Assembly: GCF_005503535.1 (NCBI RefSeq)
Contig: NZ_SCNN01000006.1
Span: 62,001-126,000 of the forward strand
Direction: 5' to 3'
Source: Mesorhizobium comanense
Lineage (GTDB): Bacteria; Pseudomonadota; Alphaproteobacteria; Rhizobiales; Rhizobiaceae
DNA: 64,000 bases
Part shown: piece after piece, positions 25,173 through 34,038 of the stretch
Position numbering within the stretch: position 1 is the stretch's first letter
Layout: each line of letters opens with the position of its first letter
Made by a program: the position numbers and the translations under genes
Notes under the pieces: generated by a model
What the model was told of the DNA's origin: nothing
The model's database searches: none
What the model saw: only the letters and a program-made list of their open reading frames with translations

Positions 25173-27290
25173 ATGTCCGTAGTTCCGGCATTTCGGATTT
25201 CGACAATGGAAGAGAATTTTTCGGCCGAGCCGCCTGTTCCCCCCGGCAGTGTCGTTGCCGGTATCGATGTCGGGGGAACATTTACCGATCTGCTTCTGAT
25301 CGACGGCGGGAATGGCGGCAGGGTCCACATCGCCAAGACGCCGACGACCGTCGAGAACCAGGCCTTTGGCGTGGTTGCGGCGCTCGGCGCCACCGGCTTT
25401 GCCATAGGCGGCATCGACCTGATCGTGCATGGCACGACCACCACCACCAATGCCGTTCTGGAGCGCCGGCTGGCAAAAACCGGCATGATCACCACGCGCG
25501 GTTTCCGCGATGTGATCGAGCTTGGCCGGCGCACAAGGCCGCAGCCCTATGGCATGACCGGAACCTTCGTCCCGGTCATTCCACGCAATCTGAGGCTGGA
25601 AGTGTCCGAGCGCGTCGAGGCCTCGGGTGCCATTCGCACCCCGCTCGACGAGGCCGAAATGCGCGAGGCGGTCGGGACGCTCGTCGCCGCCGGCTGCGAA
25701 TCCCTGGTCATCCATTTCCTGCATTCCTACGCCAACCCCGCGCATGAGCGGCGCGCGGCCGAAATCGCGGCGGAACTCTGGCCGAACGGCTACATCACCA
25801 CGGGCCACGCGCTGCTGTCGGAAGCGCGCGAATTCGAGCGCGGCGTCACCGCTTCGGTCAACGCATCGGTGCAGCCGATCCTGGAGCGCTATGTCGGGCG
25901 GTTGCGCAAGGAATTGGCCGACAAGGGCTATGTCAGGGACTTCCTGATCATGAACGGCAATGGCGGCATGATCTCCGCCCGCTTCGTCACACGTGAATCG
26001 GCCAAGACCGTGATGTCCGGTCCGGCCTCGGGCGTCATCGCCGCCGCCTATACGGGCAGGCGCGCCGGCTTCGAGAACCTCGTCACCTACGACATGGGCG
26101 GCACGTCCACCGACGTGGCGCTGATCCGCAACGCCGAGCCGGCTGTCTCGAACGAGATCGAGATCGAATACGCCATGCCCATCCACGTGCCGATGGTTGC
26201 CGTGCACACGGTCGGCGCCGGCGGCGGCTCGATCGCGCGCGTCGACGCGGCCGGCCTGATCCAGATCGGGCCGGAAAGTGCCGGCGCCAATCCCGGCCCG
26301 ATCTGCTACGGGCGCGGCGGCCTCGAGCCGACCATAACCGACGCCAATCTCGTGCTCGGCCGGCTGGCGCCGAAGAAGCTGCTGGCTGTCGATCATCCGG
26401 TCACGACGGAGCGCGTCACCGGCATCTTCGAGGACAGGATCGGCAAGGCGACCGGCCTGTCGGGCGTCGAGGCCGCGGGCGCGGTGCTCAGGCTCGGCAA
26501 CATGAAGATGGCCGGCGCCATCCGCATGGTTTCCGTGTCGCGGGGGCATGATCCGCGCGATTTCGCGCTGTTCGCCTTCGGTGGCGCCGGGCCGCTGCAC
26601 GCGACCGCGCTTGCCCGCGAACTCGGCCTGCCGCGCGTGCTCGTCCCGGCGCGGCCCGGCATCACCAACGCGCTCGGCTGCGTTGTCGCCGATCTGCGCC
26701 ACGACTTCGTCAACACCGTCAACCAACCGGTCGCGATGCTCGATGAAAGCCAGCTTCATCAAGTATTGGAACGGCACCGAAACGAAGGCAAGGAGCTGAT
26801 CGCGAAGGAAGCGGTGAAGCCGGAGGCCATCCGCGTCACCCATTCCGCCGACATGCAATTCGTCGGCCAGACGCATATCATCAACGTGCCGCTGCCGTCC
26901 TCGTCGGTGACCCGAGACGAATTGCAGGCGTTGTTCGAGAAGGCCTATTTCGCCCGCTTCAAGGTCGAACTGCCCGAGATCCGCGCCAACCTCGTCAACC
27001 TCAACACTTCGGTCACCGGCGTGCGCCCCGCGATCGACCTGTCGCGGTTGATCGATCCGGCCGGGCGCGCGAAAACGCTCGACGAGGCGCGGCGCGAAAT
27101 CCGGCCCGTGTGGTACGCCGGGCGCTGGCACGACACGCCGGTCTATATCAGGGAAAAACTGCCGCTCGACGCAGTCATCGAAGGGCCGGCGATCCTCGAA
27201 CAGATGGACGCCACCACCGTTCTCGAGCCCGGCGACCGCGCCCGCTCGGACGCCGACGGCAACATCATCATCGATATTGGCGAGGCCTAA
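25173..27290 (+). CDS. hyuA: Hydantoinase/oxoprolinase subunit A family protein
   Basis: A 705-residue ATP-dependent hydrolase subunit. The N-terminal ASKHA motif is VVAGIDVGGTFTDLLLIDG; later come HGTTTTTNAVLERR, TYDMGGTSTDVALI and FGGAGPLHATALAREL, as in the A subunits of N-methylhydantoinase, 5-oxoprolinase and acetone carboxylase relatives. It is followed one base later by subunit B. The start could be 25173 or the internal ATG at 25206; neither has a strong binding site. The substrate, a hydantoin or other cyclic amide, is not identifiable from sequence. Confidence 0.88.
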   Translation: MSVVPAFRISTMEENFSAEPPVPPGSVVAGIDVGGTFTDLLLIDGGNGGRVHIAKTPTTVENQAFGVVAALGATGFAIGGIDLIVHGTTTTTNAVLERRLAKTGMITTRGFRDVIELGRRTRPQPYGMTGTFVPVIPRNLRLEVSERVEASGAIRTPLDEAEMREAVGTLVAAGCESLVIHFLHSYANPAHERRAAEIAAELWPNGYITTGHALLSEAREFERGVTASVNASVQPILERYVGRLRKELADKGYVRDFLIMNGNGGMISARFVTRESAKTVMSGPASGVIAAAYTGRRAGFENLVTYDMGGTSTDVALIRNAEPAVSNEIEIEYAMPIHVPMVAVHTVGAGGGSIARVDAAGLIQIGPESAGANPGPICYGRGGLEPTITDANLVLGRLAPKKLLAVDHPVTTERVTGIFEDRIGKATGLSGVEAAGAVLRLGNMKMAGAIRMVSVSRGHDPRDFALFAFGGAGPLHATALARELGLPRVLVPARPGITNALGCVVADLRHDFVNTVNQPVAMLDESQLHQVLERHRNEGKELIAKEAVKPEAIRVTHSADMQFVGQTHIINVPLPSSSVTRDELQALFEKAYFARFKVELPEIRANLVNLNTSVTGVRPAIDLSRLIDPAGRAKTLDEARREIRPVWYAGRWHDTPVYIREKLPLDAVIEGPAILEQMDATTVLEPGDRARSDADGNIIIDIGEA

Positions 27291-27291
27291 G

Positions 27292-28974
27292 ATGAGCACG
27301 CTCGACGCCATCACGCTTTCGGTCCTGCAGGCCGCCCTGCAGCAGGTCTGCGACGAGATGGATCTGACCTTTTCGCGCGCCGCCTTCTCGCCCGTCATCG
27401 CCGAGGCGAACGACCGTTCCGATGGCATCTATTCGGCCGTCGACGGTTCATTGATCGCACAGGGCAGCCAAGGCCTGCCGGTGTTCGTCGGCGTCATGCA
27501 GTACTCGACGAAAACGGTGATCGAGATGATCGCCGACGGCCGCTGTCTGCCGCCGGCGCCGGGCGACATCTACATCGTCAACGACCCCTATCTCGGCGGC
27601 ACGCATCTGATGGATGTGCGCTTCGTCATGCCGGTCTACCGGGCCGGAAAAATCTTCTGCTGGCTGTCCAACACCGGCCATTGGCCCGACATTGGCGGCT
27701 CCGTGCCCGGCGGCTTCTCGGCCTCGGCCACCGCCGTCGAGCAGGAGGGCCTGCGGCTGCCGCCGGTAAAACTGTTCAAGAAAGGCGTGCTCGATCCCGA
27801 AATCTACGCCATCATCTGCTCCAACATCCGGGTCGCCGACCAGCGCATCGGCGACATCAGGGCGCAGGCGGCGGCGCTGCTGATCGGGCAGGATCGCCTC
27901 AATGGAATCCTGGATCGTTACGGAGATGAAACGGTCACCGATGCGATCGCTGAATTGCGTCGCCGCGCCGCCGAGCAGATGCGCGCCAACATATCAGCCA
28001 TCCCCGACGGCACCTACCGTTCGCAGGCCTTCGTCGATTCTGACGGAGTGGTGAACGAGCCGCTGACCATCGCGCTCGCTGTTGACAAGAAGGGCGAGAC
28101 GCTGACCTTCGATTTTTCAGGGTCGTCGAAACCCTGCGCCGGGCCGATGAACAGCGTTCTGGCGACGACCCTGTCGTCGGTCTACCTCGCCATGCGCCAT
28201 ATCTTCCCCGATGTGCCGATCAGCGCCGGCGCCTTCGAGCCGCTGGAAGTCAAACGGCCGGAAGGCACCTTCCTCGACGCCAGATATCCCAGACCCGTCT
28301 CGGGCTGCGCGGCCGAAGTGTCACAGCGCATCGCCGAGGCGGTGTTCGCGGCCATGGTCCAGGCCCTGCCGGACAAGGTGACGGCGGCTCCAGCCGGTTC
28401 GAGTGGCAATTTCGCGCTTGGCGGCAGCGATCCGGCGCGTGGTCGCGACTACGTCATGTACCAGATCTCTGGTGGCGGATATGGCGGCAACTCCGGCCAT
28501 GACGGTTTGACCAATGGGTGTTCAACCATCGGCATTTCAAAATCGCCGCCGGTCGAAATCATGGAACAGGCTTTTCCCGTGCTCTACCGCCACTATGCCT
28601 TGCGCGAAGGCTCTGGCGGCGCCGGCAAGCATCGCGGCGGCTTCGGCCTCGCCTATGAGGTCGAGATCCTGCGCGGCGAGGCGCGCGCCTCCTTCGTCAT
28701 GGACCATGGCCGTTTCGGGCCGCAGGGCGCTCTTGGCGGCAAGGACGGCCAGCCCAACAGCGTTACCGTCTTCCGCAATGGCGAGCAACATGTGCCGCCG
28801 CACCTGTCCAAGGAACAGGACATCCCGCTCAAGGCCGGCGACCGCGTGCGCGTCGGCACGCCGGGCGGCGGCGGCTACGGCGATCCGCGCGACCGCGATC
28901 CGGACCTGGTCGCCAGGGATGTCCAGCTTGGCTACTACACCGCCGACCAGGCCCGGAAGCTGTTCGGGTCGTAG
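27292..28974 (+). CDS. hyuB: Hydantoinase/oxoprolinase subunit B family protein
   Basis: A 560-residue partner of the preceding gene, beginning at the ATG at 27292 one base after its stop codon. Typical segments are MDLTFSRAAFSPVIAEANDRSDGIYSAVDG, DIYIVNDPYLGGTHLMD, WLSNTGHWPDIGGSVPGGFS and the Gly-rich C-terminus GTPGGGGYGDPRDRDP. The A and B subunits together open a lactam or imide ring at the cost of ATP. Which ring compound is used is not indicated by neighbours: no racemase, carbamoylase or permease is adjacent. Confidence 0.88.
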   Translation: MSTLDAITLSVLQAALQQVCDEMDLTFSRAAFSPVIAEANDRSDGIYSAVDGSLIAQGSQGLPVFVGVMQYSTKTVIEMIADGRCLPPAPGDIYIVNDPYLGGTHLMDVRFVMPVYRAGKIFCWLSNTGHWPDIGGSVPGGFSASATAVEQEGLRLPPVKLFKKGVLDPEIYAIICSNIRVADQRIGDIRAQAAALLIGQDRLNGILDRYGDETVTDAIAELRRRAAEQMRANISAIPDGTYRSQAFVDSDGVVNEPLTIALAVDKKGETLTFDFSGSSKPCAGPMNSVLATTLSSVYLAMRHIFPDVPISAGAFEPLEVKRPEGTFLDARYPRPVSGCAAEVSQRIAEAVFAAMVQALPDKVTAAPAGSSGNFALGGSDPARGRDYVMYQISGGGYGGNSGHDGLTNGCSTIGISKSPPVEIMEQAFPVLYRHYALREGSGGAGKHRGGFGLAYEVEILRGEARASFVMDHGRFGPQGALGGKDGQPNSVTVFRNGEQHVPPHLSKEQDIPLKAGDRVRVGTPGGGGYGDPRDRDPDLVARDVQLGYYTADQARKLFGS

Positions 28975-29001
28975 CAGGCCGCGTGCTTTGGGACGGCTGT
29001 T

Positions 29002-29886
29002 CTATACGCCGGCCTTCAGCGCATCCGCGAATTTCTGCGCGATCTTGGTGAAACCCGCTGGCGTGGGATGCAATTCGTTCGCCCAGTCGGCGGGTTTCAG
29101 CGTCCCCTGTGTGTCGACGAGGTGGAAGTTGTTGGCGGGCACGCCGGCCAGCCCCTTCACCAGGTCGCGGAACGCCGCCAGCGTGGCATGGACGATGGTC
29201 GTGCCTTGCGCCACCGTCCAGTTGCAGAAGTCGAGCGAAGGCTTGAGCCACGGTCCGGCGCAGGCGGGATGGACGCCGTTCGGGATCGGAAAATCATAGC
29301 AGTGCCCGAAGATCGGCACACCTGGCGCCACGCGGTCGCGCAGCGCGAACAGGTCGAGATAGCAGGCCTCGATCATGCCGAGCGCCTTGGTGAAGCGGTT
29401 CTTGTTCAGGCCGGTGGCGTGACCGTCATTGAAGTCGAGGAAGATGCAGAACTGGTCGCCGGCAATGTCGTTGCCGCCGGCCGAAAACAGGATGGCGTCC
29501 GGCTTGCCGTCCAGCCAGTTGGCCTTGTTGCGCAGCGCCGCGATCATCCGTTCCTGCTTGGGCAGCGACATCTCGTCGGTTGCCGCGTCGCCGTGATGGG
29601 CGAGGTTGAGGATCGTCGGCGGCGCGCTGCCGATGCGGCGCAGTTGCGCGATGACATCGGTGTCGGAGAGCGGCAGGCCGTTGCCGGTCAGCGGATAGTC
29701 GAACCAGGAATCGCCCTGTGCGAGCATCACCGGCGGACGGTTGCTGACCGCCGCCTTCAGCGTATGCGCGCTGTCGCGCGCCGCGGCCAGCCGCTGGATG
29801 TTGGCCTGGTGGACACGCACGCGCTTGGCGATGTCGTCATCGATGCGGCGCTGCACGGCTTGCTGTACGAATTCCGGCTGGTCCAT
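29002..29886 (-). CDS. SGNH/GDSL-type hydrolase family protein
   Basis: A 294-residue protein starting at the ATG at 29886, which follows GGGAGGACGACG; longer in-frame starts lack such a site. Block I is MLAQGDSWFDYP (Ser60), block III is FSAGGNDIAGD (Asn139) and the C-terminal Asp-x-x-His-like pair lies in DWANELHPT (Asp267, His273). No signal peptide was seen, so it is probably cytoplasmic. The first ~45 residues are helical and charged (QQAVQRRIDDDIAKRVRVHQ). The family includes esterases and acyl or peptidoglycan deacetylases; nothing nearby points to a substrate. Confidence 0.75.
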   Translation of the reverse strand: MDQPEFVQQAVQRRIDDDIAKRVRVHQANIQRLAAARDSAHTLKAAVSNRPPVMLAQGDSWFDYPLTGNGLPLSDTDVIAQLRRIGSAPPTILNLAHHGDAATDEMSLPKQERMIAALRNKANWLDGKPDAILFSAGGNDIAGDQFCIFLDFNDGHATGLNKNRFTKALGMIEACYLDLFALRDRVAPGVPIFGHCYDFPIPNGVHPACAGPWLKPSLDFCNWTVAQGTTIVHATLAAFRDLVKGLAGVPANNFHLVDTQGTLKPADWANELHPTPAGFTKIAQKFADALKAGV

Positions 29887-30164
29887 CGTCGTCCTCCCGG
29901 CCGCTGACCTTGCGGGCAGCAGATATCCAAGTGAAATCAATAGTCTTCAAGTCAGCAGCAATGATTACTTTAGCGGATGGCGGTATTTAACACGGGCTCT
30001 CCGATCCGGGGAAGATACAGGAAGAAATAAAGCCGATTCGGATAGATCGGAGCTTGGCATATTGCTGAGGTTGCCGCGCCGCGATCGCCATATGACGTGT
30101 CGCTTCCGTCTCCGCCGGCCGCACGAAAGCCCGTAGATTTGTGCTGTCAACGGAGATCTGGAAC

Positions 30165-30935
30165 ATGCGTCTTTTCGGTCGTTTCGTGCTTGCCGCTTCC
30201 GTCGCCTTCACGCTCGCCTCGGGTGCCTCCGCGCAGGACAAGTTGCGCATCGGCACGGAGGGTGCCTATCCGCCCTTCAACTATGCCAATTCCGACGGCA
30301 CGCTGGGCGGCTTCGACATCGACCTCGGCAAGGCGCTGTGCGCTGAGATGAAAGCCGACTGCGAATTCATCGTGCAGGATTTCGACGGCTCGATACCGGC
30401 GTTGCAGGCGGGCAAGTTCGACGCCATCATCAACATCACCATCACGCCGGAACGGGCCGAGAAGGTCGAGTTCACCCACAAATACTACCAGACGCCGCCC
30501 GCCATCGCCGTGCCGAAGGATTCTTCAATCGCCGGCACGACTCCGGACGACCTCAAGGGCAAGGTGCTGGGCGTGCAGAATGCGACCATCCACCAGAACT
30601 TCGCCGAGCAGAAATACCAGGGTTCGACCATCAAGGCCTACCCGACCGGCGACGATGCCCGCACCGACATGGCCAACGGCCGGCTCGACGCAATGATGGA
30701 TGGATCGATCATCCTGACCGAATGGCTGAAGAAGCCGGATGGCGCGTGCTGCAAGCTGCTCGGCACGCTGACGGCCGATCCGGCCATTCACGGCCCCGGC
30801 GTCGGCATCGCGCTGCAGAAGGGCAACAAGGCGCTTGCCGAAAAGTTCAATGCGGCCATCGACGCGCTGCGCGCCAACGGCAAGTACAAGGAAATCAACG
30901 ACAAATACTTTTCGTTCGACGTCTACGGCAGCTGA
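30165..30935 (+). CDS. Orphan amino-acid ABC transporter binding protein (family 3)
   Basis: A 256-residue periplasmic protein with a signal peptide (MRLFGRFVLAAS... to GASA before QDKLRIG). The mature part shows the lysine/arginine/ornithine-type pattern: GTEGAYPPFNYANSDGTLGGFDIDLGKALCAEM, INITITPERAEKVEFTHKYY and GKYKEINDKYFSFDVYG. The start at 30165 follows CGGAG. No permease or ATPase lies beside it, so it must share one encoded elsewhere or act in sensing. A long imperfect inverted repeat follows the stop codon. Confidence 0.88.
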   Translation: MRLFGRFVLAASVAFTLASGASAQDKLRIGTEGAYPPFNYANSDGTLGGFDIDLGKALCAEMKADCEFIVQDFDGSIPALQAGKFDAIINITITPERAEKVEFTHKYYQTPPAIAVPKDSSIAGTTPDDLKGKVLGVQNATIHQNFAEQKYQGSTIKAYPTGDDARTDMANGRLDAMMDGSIILTEWLKKPDGACCKLLGTLTADPAIHGPGVGIALQKGNKALAEKFNAAIDALRANGKYKEINDKYFSFDVYGS

Positions 30936-30944
30936 GACCTCTTG

Positions 30945-31063
30945 GAAACTCCACTCTGGCGGTCATCTGAAGGCGGTTTCTGCGCTTCCGTTGCCCGCGG
31001 ACCAATGTCCGCTGCGCTACGGTTCTCGAAACCACCATCATATGACTCACCAGAGCGAGTTTC
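30945..31063. repeat. Long imperfect inverted repeat
   Basis: The left arm starts GAAACTCCACTCTGG and the right arm ends CCAGAGCGAGTTTC; after small bulges the pairing continues through GTCATCTGAAGGCGGTTTC against GAAACCACCATCATATGAC and inward to GCGGA/TCCGC near the centre. It occupies almost the whole gap between the binding protein (stop 30935) and the GcvT-like gene (31089). It looks like a distinct rhizobial intergenic repeat class and could fold into a single extended hairpin. Confidence 0.65.
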
Positions 31064-31088
31064 GAAGCGGTCTCGGGTCGCATGAACA

Positions 31089-32216
31089 ATGGAGACTATC
31101 TTGGCTGAACGGCGTTCCCCCTTTTACAGCAACATCGTCGGGCTGGGCGCCACCATGGGCCGGGTCGGCGGGAATTTCATCTCGGCCAAGACCTATTCCG
31201 GCATCGCCGACGAGCATCTGAACACGCGCGCCAATGTCGGGGTCCAGGACCTCAGCACCATGGGCAAGATGGACATCAAGGGCCCGCAGGCCGAAGCGCT
31301 GGTCAATCATGTCATCGTCAACGATGCCGCCGCGATGAAGCCCGGCCAGGTGCGCTACTCCACGGTCTGCCGCGAGGATGGCGGCATCATGGACGACCTC
31401 ACCGTGTTCCGGCTGGGTCCCGAGCACTTCATGCTGGTGACCGGCTCGGTCAACAGGCTGAAGATGCTGCCCTGGCTGCAGCATCATGCGCAAGGCCGGA
31501 AGGCCTATGTCACCGACATCACCGCCGCGATCGCCTTCCCGACCATCCAGGGTCCGCGCTCGCGCGACCTGTTGAAGGCAATGGTCAGGGATGCCGACCT
31601 CGACGGGTTGAAGCGCTGGGCGTTCACCTCGGGTGTTGTCGGCGACACCAGGGTGCTGATCTCACGCACCGGCGTCACCGGCGAACTCGGCTTCGAACTC
31701 TTCGTGCCGGCCGACGAGGCGGCCTCCGTCTGGGATGTGCTGATGAAGGCAGGGGCGGACTTCGGCCTGAAGCCCTATGGCGTGCTGGCCATGTTCACGC
31801 TTGGGCTGGAAAAAGCCTATCCGGCGCATGGCATCGACATGGACGAGAGCCGCACGCCCTTCCATGTCGGGCTCGACCGCTGGATCAGGTTCGACAAGGG
31901 CGATTTCATCGGCCGCGAGGCCCTGCTCAAGGTCAGCGACAAGGGTCTCGACGAACGCTGGACAGGTCTCGTTCTCGACGGCGACCGGCCCGCCGCGACC
32001 GATGCCAGGGTGCTGGCCAACGGCGAGGATGTCGGCATCGTCACCTACAGCGACCATGGCTATTCCCTCGGCAAGGTGCTGGCGACGGCGCATCTCAAGC
32101 TTCCGGCCACGGCTCTCGGCACCGAGCTCAGCATCGCCATCGACGGCAAGCCGGTGCGCGCGGTGGTGGCGCCGATGCCGTTCTTCGATCCGGAAGGGAC
32201 GAGGTTGCGGGCCTAG
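31089..32216 (+). CDS. Aminomethyltransferase (GcvT)-family protein
   Basis: A 375-residue folate-binding-fold protein. Seen: NVGVQDLSTMGKMDIKGPQAEALVNHVIVND, RYSTVCREDGGIMDDLTVFRLG, the GcvT motif ISRTGVTGELGFELFVPADEA, GLEKAYPAHGIDMDESRTPFHVGL and the C-terminal barrel (GIVTYSDHGYSLGKVLA). GcvT-type proteins move one-carbon units to tetrahydrofolate, and stand-alone relatives demethylate small methylated amines or acids. There are no gcvH or gcvP genes nearby, so a glycine-cleavage role is unlikely; demethylation of an unknown compound is more likely. It converges with metI, four bases away. Confidence 0.82.
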   Translation: METILAERRSPFYSNIVGLGATMGRVGGNFISAKTYSGIADEHLNTRANVGVQDLSTMGKMDIKGPQAEALVNHVIVNDAAAMKPGQVRYSTVCREDGGIMDDLTVFRLGPEHFMLVTGSVNRLKMLPWLQHHAQGRKAYVTDITAAIAFPTIQGPRSRDLLKAMVRDADLDGLKRWAFTSGVVGDTRVLISRTGVTGELGFELFVPADEAASVWDVLMKAGADFGLKPYGVLAMFTLGLEKAYPAHGIDMDESRTPFHVGLDRWIRFDKGDFIGREALLKVSDKGLDERWTGLVLDGDRPAATDARVLANGEDVGIVTYSDHGYSLGKVLATAHLKLPATALGTELSIAIDGKPVRAVVAPMPFFDPEGTRLRA

Positions 32217-32220
32217 CGGC

Positions 32221-32877
32221 TCACCCCCGCCGATCCAGCCTCGCCACCAGCCTGTCCCCCACCCACTGGATGCCGCAGACGAGGACGATCAGCACCACGA
32301 CGACCGCGATCATCACGCTGGTCTCGAACCGTTGATAGCCGTAGCGGATGGCAAGGTCGCCCAGGCCGCCGGCGCCGATGGCGCCGGCCATCGCCGAAGC
32401 GCCGACCAATGTCACCAGCGTGACGGTGAAGCCGGCGACGATGCCAGGCAGTGCCTCCGGCACCAGCACCTCGCGGATAATCGTCCAGCGGTTGCCGCCC
32501 ATGGCGCGCGCCGCCTCGATCAGACCGTGGTCGACCTCGCGCAGCGACACTTCGGCGATGCGCGCATAATAGGGCGTGGCGGCGATCGAAAGCGGCACGA
32601 TGGCCGCCCATGTGCCGATCGAGGTGCCGACGATCAGCCGCGTCACCGGGATCAGCGCCACCAGGAGGATGATGAAGGGCACCGAGCGGAAGCCGTTGAT
32701 GACGGCGCCGAGCACGCGGTTGACCCAGAGGTTCTCGGCGATGCCGCCGCGCTCGGTCGATATCAAGGCGAGCCCCAGCGGCAGGCCGAAGACCAGCGAG
32801 ATCAGGCCGGAGGCGGCCGTCATCAGCATCGTCTCCCAGATCGACCGCAGCAAAAGTTCAAACAGGATCGGCGACAT
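32221..32877 (-). CDS. metI: Methionine ABC transporter permease
   Basis: A 218-residue membrane protein starting at the ATG at 32877, preceded by GAGGTG, and overlapping the end of metN by 20 bases. Five helices are expected; the first region is FELLLRSIWETMLMTAASGLISLVFGLPLGLAL. The EAA-type loop reads VDHGLIEAARAMGGNRWTIIREV. It forms the homodimeric pore of the MetNIQ importer for D- or L-methionine. Last gene of the metQ-metN-metI operon. Confidence 0.93.
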   Translation of the reverse strand: MSPILFELLLRSIWETMLMTAASGLISLVFGLPLGLALISTERGGIAENLWVNRVLGAVINGFRSVPFIILLVALIPVTRLIVGTSIGTWAAIVPLSIAATPYYARIAEVSLREVDHGLIEAARAMGGNRWTIIREVLVPEALPGIVAGFTVTLVTLVGASAMAGAIGAGGLGDLAIRYGYQRFETSVMIAVVVVLIVLVCGIQWVGDRLVARLDRRG

Positions 32878-33955
32878 GGCCAAGCACCTCCACCCGCGCG
32901 CGGCGGGAGTCTAGAAACGCGATCACCCCGGCGAGATGGGTTGCATCCTCGCCTGGCACGCAGAGGAACAGTGTTCCAACCGGCTCCTGCTGGATATGGT
33001 CGATGCCGCCATGGACGAGGCGGAAGGGACCTGGCACGGCCGCCGAGAGCTCGGACAGAAGCGGGCGTCGCGCGGCCTCGCCGGCCACGTCGACACGCAG
33101 GATCGTCTGCGCGCCGCCGCCTGGCAGCAATCGTTCAGCCAGCTCGGCTGGCAGCTGTGGCCGGATGGTGCCGAGCAGGCTTTTCGTGATGCCCGATTGC
33201 GGATCGGCGAACACCGACCAGACCGGGCCTTGCTCGACGATGCGCCCGGCGTCGATCACCGCCACGCGGTTGGCGATCGAGCGGATCACTTCCATCTCAT
33301 GCGTGATCAGAAGGATGGTCAGACCAAGCCGCCGGTTGATGTCTTTCAGCAAGGCAAGGATGGACCGTGTCGTCTCCGGATCGAGCGCCGAGGTCGCTTC
33401 GTCGGACAGAAGCAGAGCCGGGCGCGCGGCAAGCGCCCGGGCGATGCCGACACGCTGCTTCTGCCCGCCCGACAGCGATGCCGGATAGGCCTTGGCCTTG
33501 TCCGCCAGGCCGACGAGTTCAAGGAGTTCGGCCGCTCGCTTCAGCCGTTCCGCCTTGGGCTGGCCCTCGATCTTCAGCGGCAGCGCCACATTGTCCTCGA
33601 CGGTCTTGGCAGACAGCAGATTGAAGTGCTGGAAGATCATGCCGATACGCCGGCGCAGCGGCTGCAGATCGCGCTCGCTTAGCCGGCTGATGTCACGGCC
33701 CTCGATGACCACCTCGCCGGAATCCGGGCGTTCCAGCCCGTTGAGGCAGCGGATCAGCGTCGATTTGCCGGCGCCGCTGCGGCCGATAATGCCAAGGATC
33801 TCGCCCTTGCGTACCGTCAGAGAAATGCCGTCGAGCGCCGCCGTCGCGCCGAAGCGGCGCTTCACGTCGACAAGGCGCACCACGTCCTGTGCCGCATCGG
33901 ACCGGGCGCGGGTCGGTTCGGCGATCTCCTGGGATGCCGTTATATGCTGGTTCAT
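32858..33955 (-). CDS. metN: Methionine ABC transporter ATP-binding protein
   Basis: A 365-residue ATPase from the ATG at 33955 (GCAGGGAACCGC upstream); a longer frame to 34042 would overlap metQ and is not protein-like. Motifs: IGRSGAGKSTLIRCLNGLE (Walker A), MIFQHFNLLSAKTV (Q-loop), LSGGQKQRVGIARALA (signature), LLSDEATSALD (Walker B), LITHEMEVI (switch). Residues after ~270 form the C-terminal NIL-type domain that binds methionine and causes trans-inhibition in MetN. A hairpin sits between metQ and this gene. Confidence 0.93.
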   Translation of the reverse strand: MNQHITASQEIAEPTRARSDAAQDVVRLVDVKRRFGATAALDGISLTVRKGEILGIIGRSGAGKSTLIRCLNGLERPDSGEVVIEGRDISRLSERDLQPLRRRIGMIFQHFNLLSAKTVEDNVALPLKIEGQPKAERLKRAAELLELVGLADKAKAYPASLSGGQKQRVGIARALAARPALLLSDEATSALDPETTRSILALLKDINRRLGLTILLITHEMEVIRSIANRVAVIDAGRIVEQGPVWSVFADPQSGITKSLLGTIRPQLPAELAERLLPGGGAQTILRVDVAGEAARRPLLSELSAAVPGPFRLVHGGIDHIQQEPVGTLFLCVPGEDATHLAGVIAFLDSRRARVEVLGHVADPV

Positions 33956-33990
33956 GCGGTTCCCTGCTCTCGCCGTCGCAAAAAGCAATT

Positions 33991-34016
33991 GCGGTCCGCG
34001 CTCAGGCGCGGACCGC
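33991..34016 (-). terminator. Hairpin between metQ and metN
   Basis: A perfect 11-bp stem (33991-34001 with 34006-34016; GCGGTCCGCGC) with a TCAG loop. On the minus strand it is followed after a few bases by TTTTT (33980-33984). It can act as a partial terminator, giving more metQ than metNI transcript. Confidence 0.65.
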
Positions 34017-34038
34017 ATTTGCTCTCGATCTGGGCGGC

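Noticed and set aside
24531..27428. A 965-codon open frame on the minus strand opposite fpr and hyuA
   Set aside because: It crosses two real genes in antisense, has shadow-type composition and no recognisable domain.
29999..30052. CTCCGATC ... GATCGGAG inverted repeat before the orphan binding protein
   Set aside because: Arms are only eight bases and 38 bases apart, so chance is a fair explanation.
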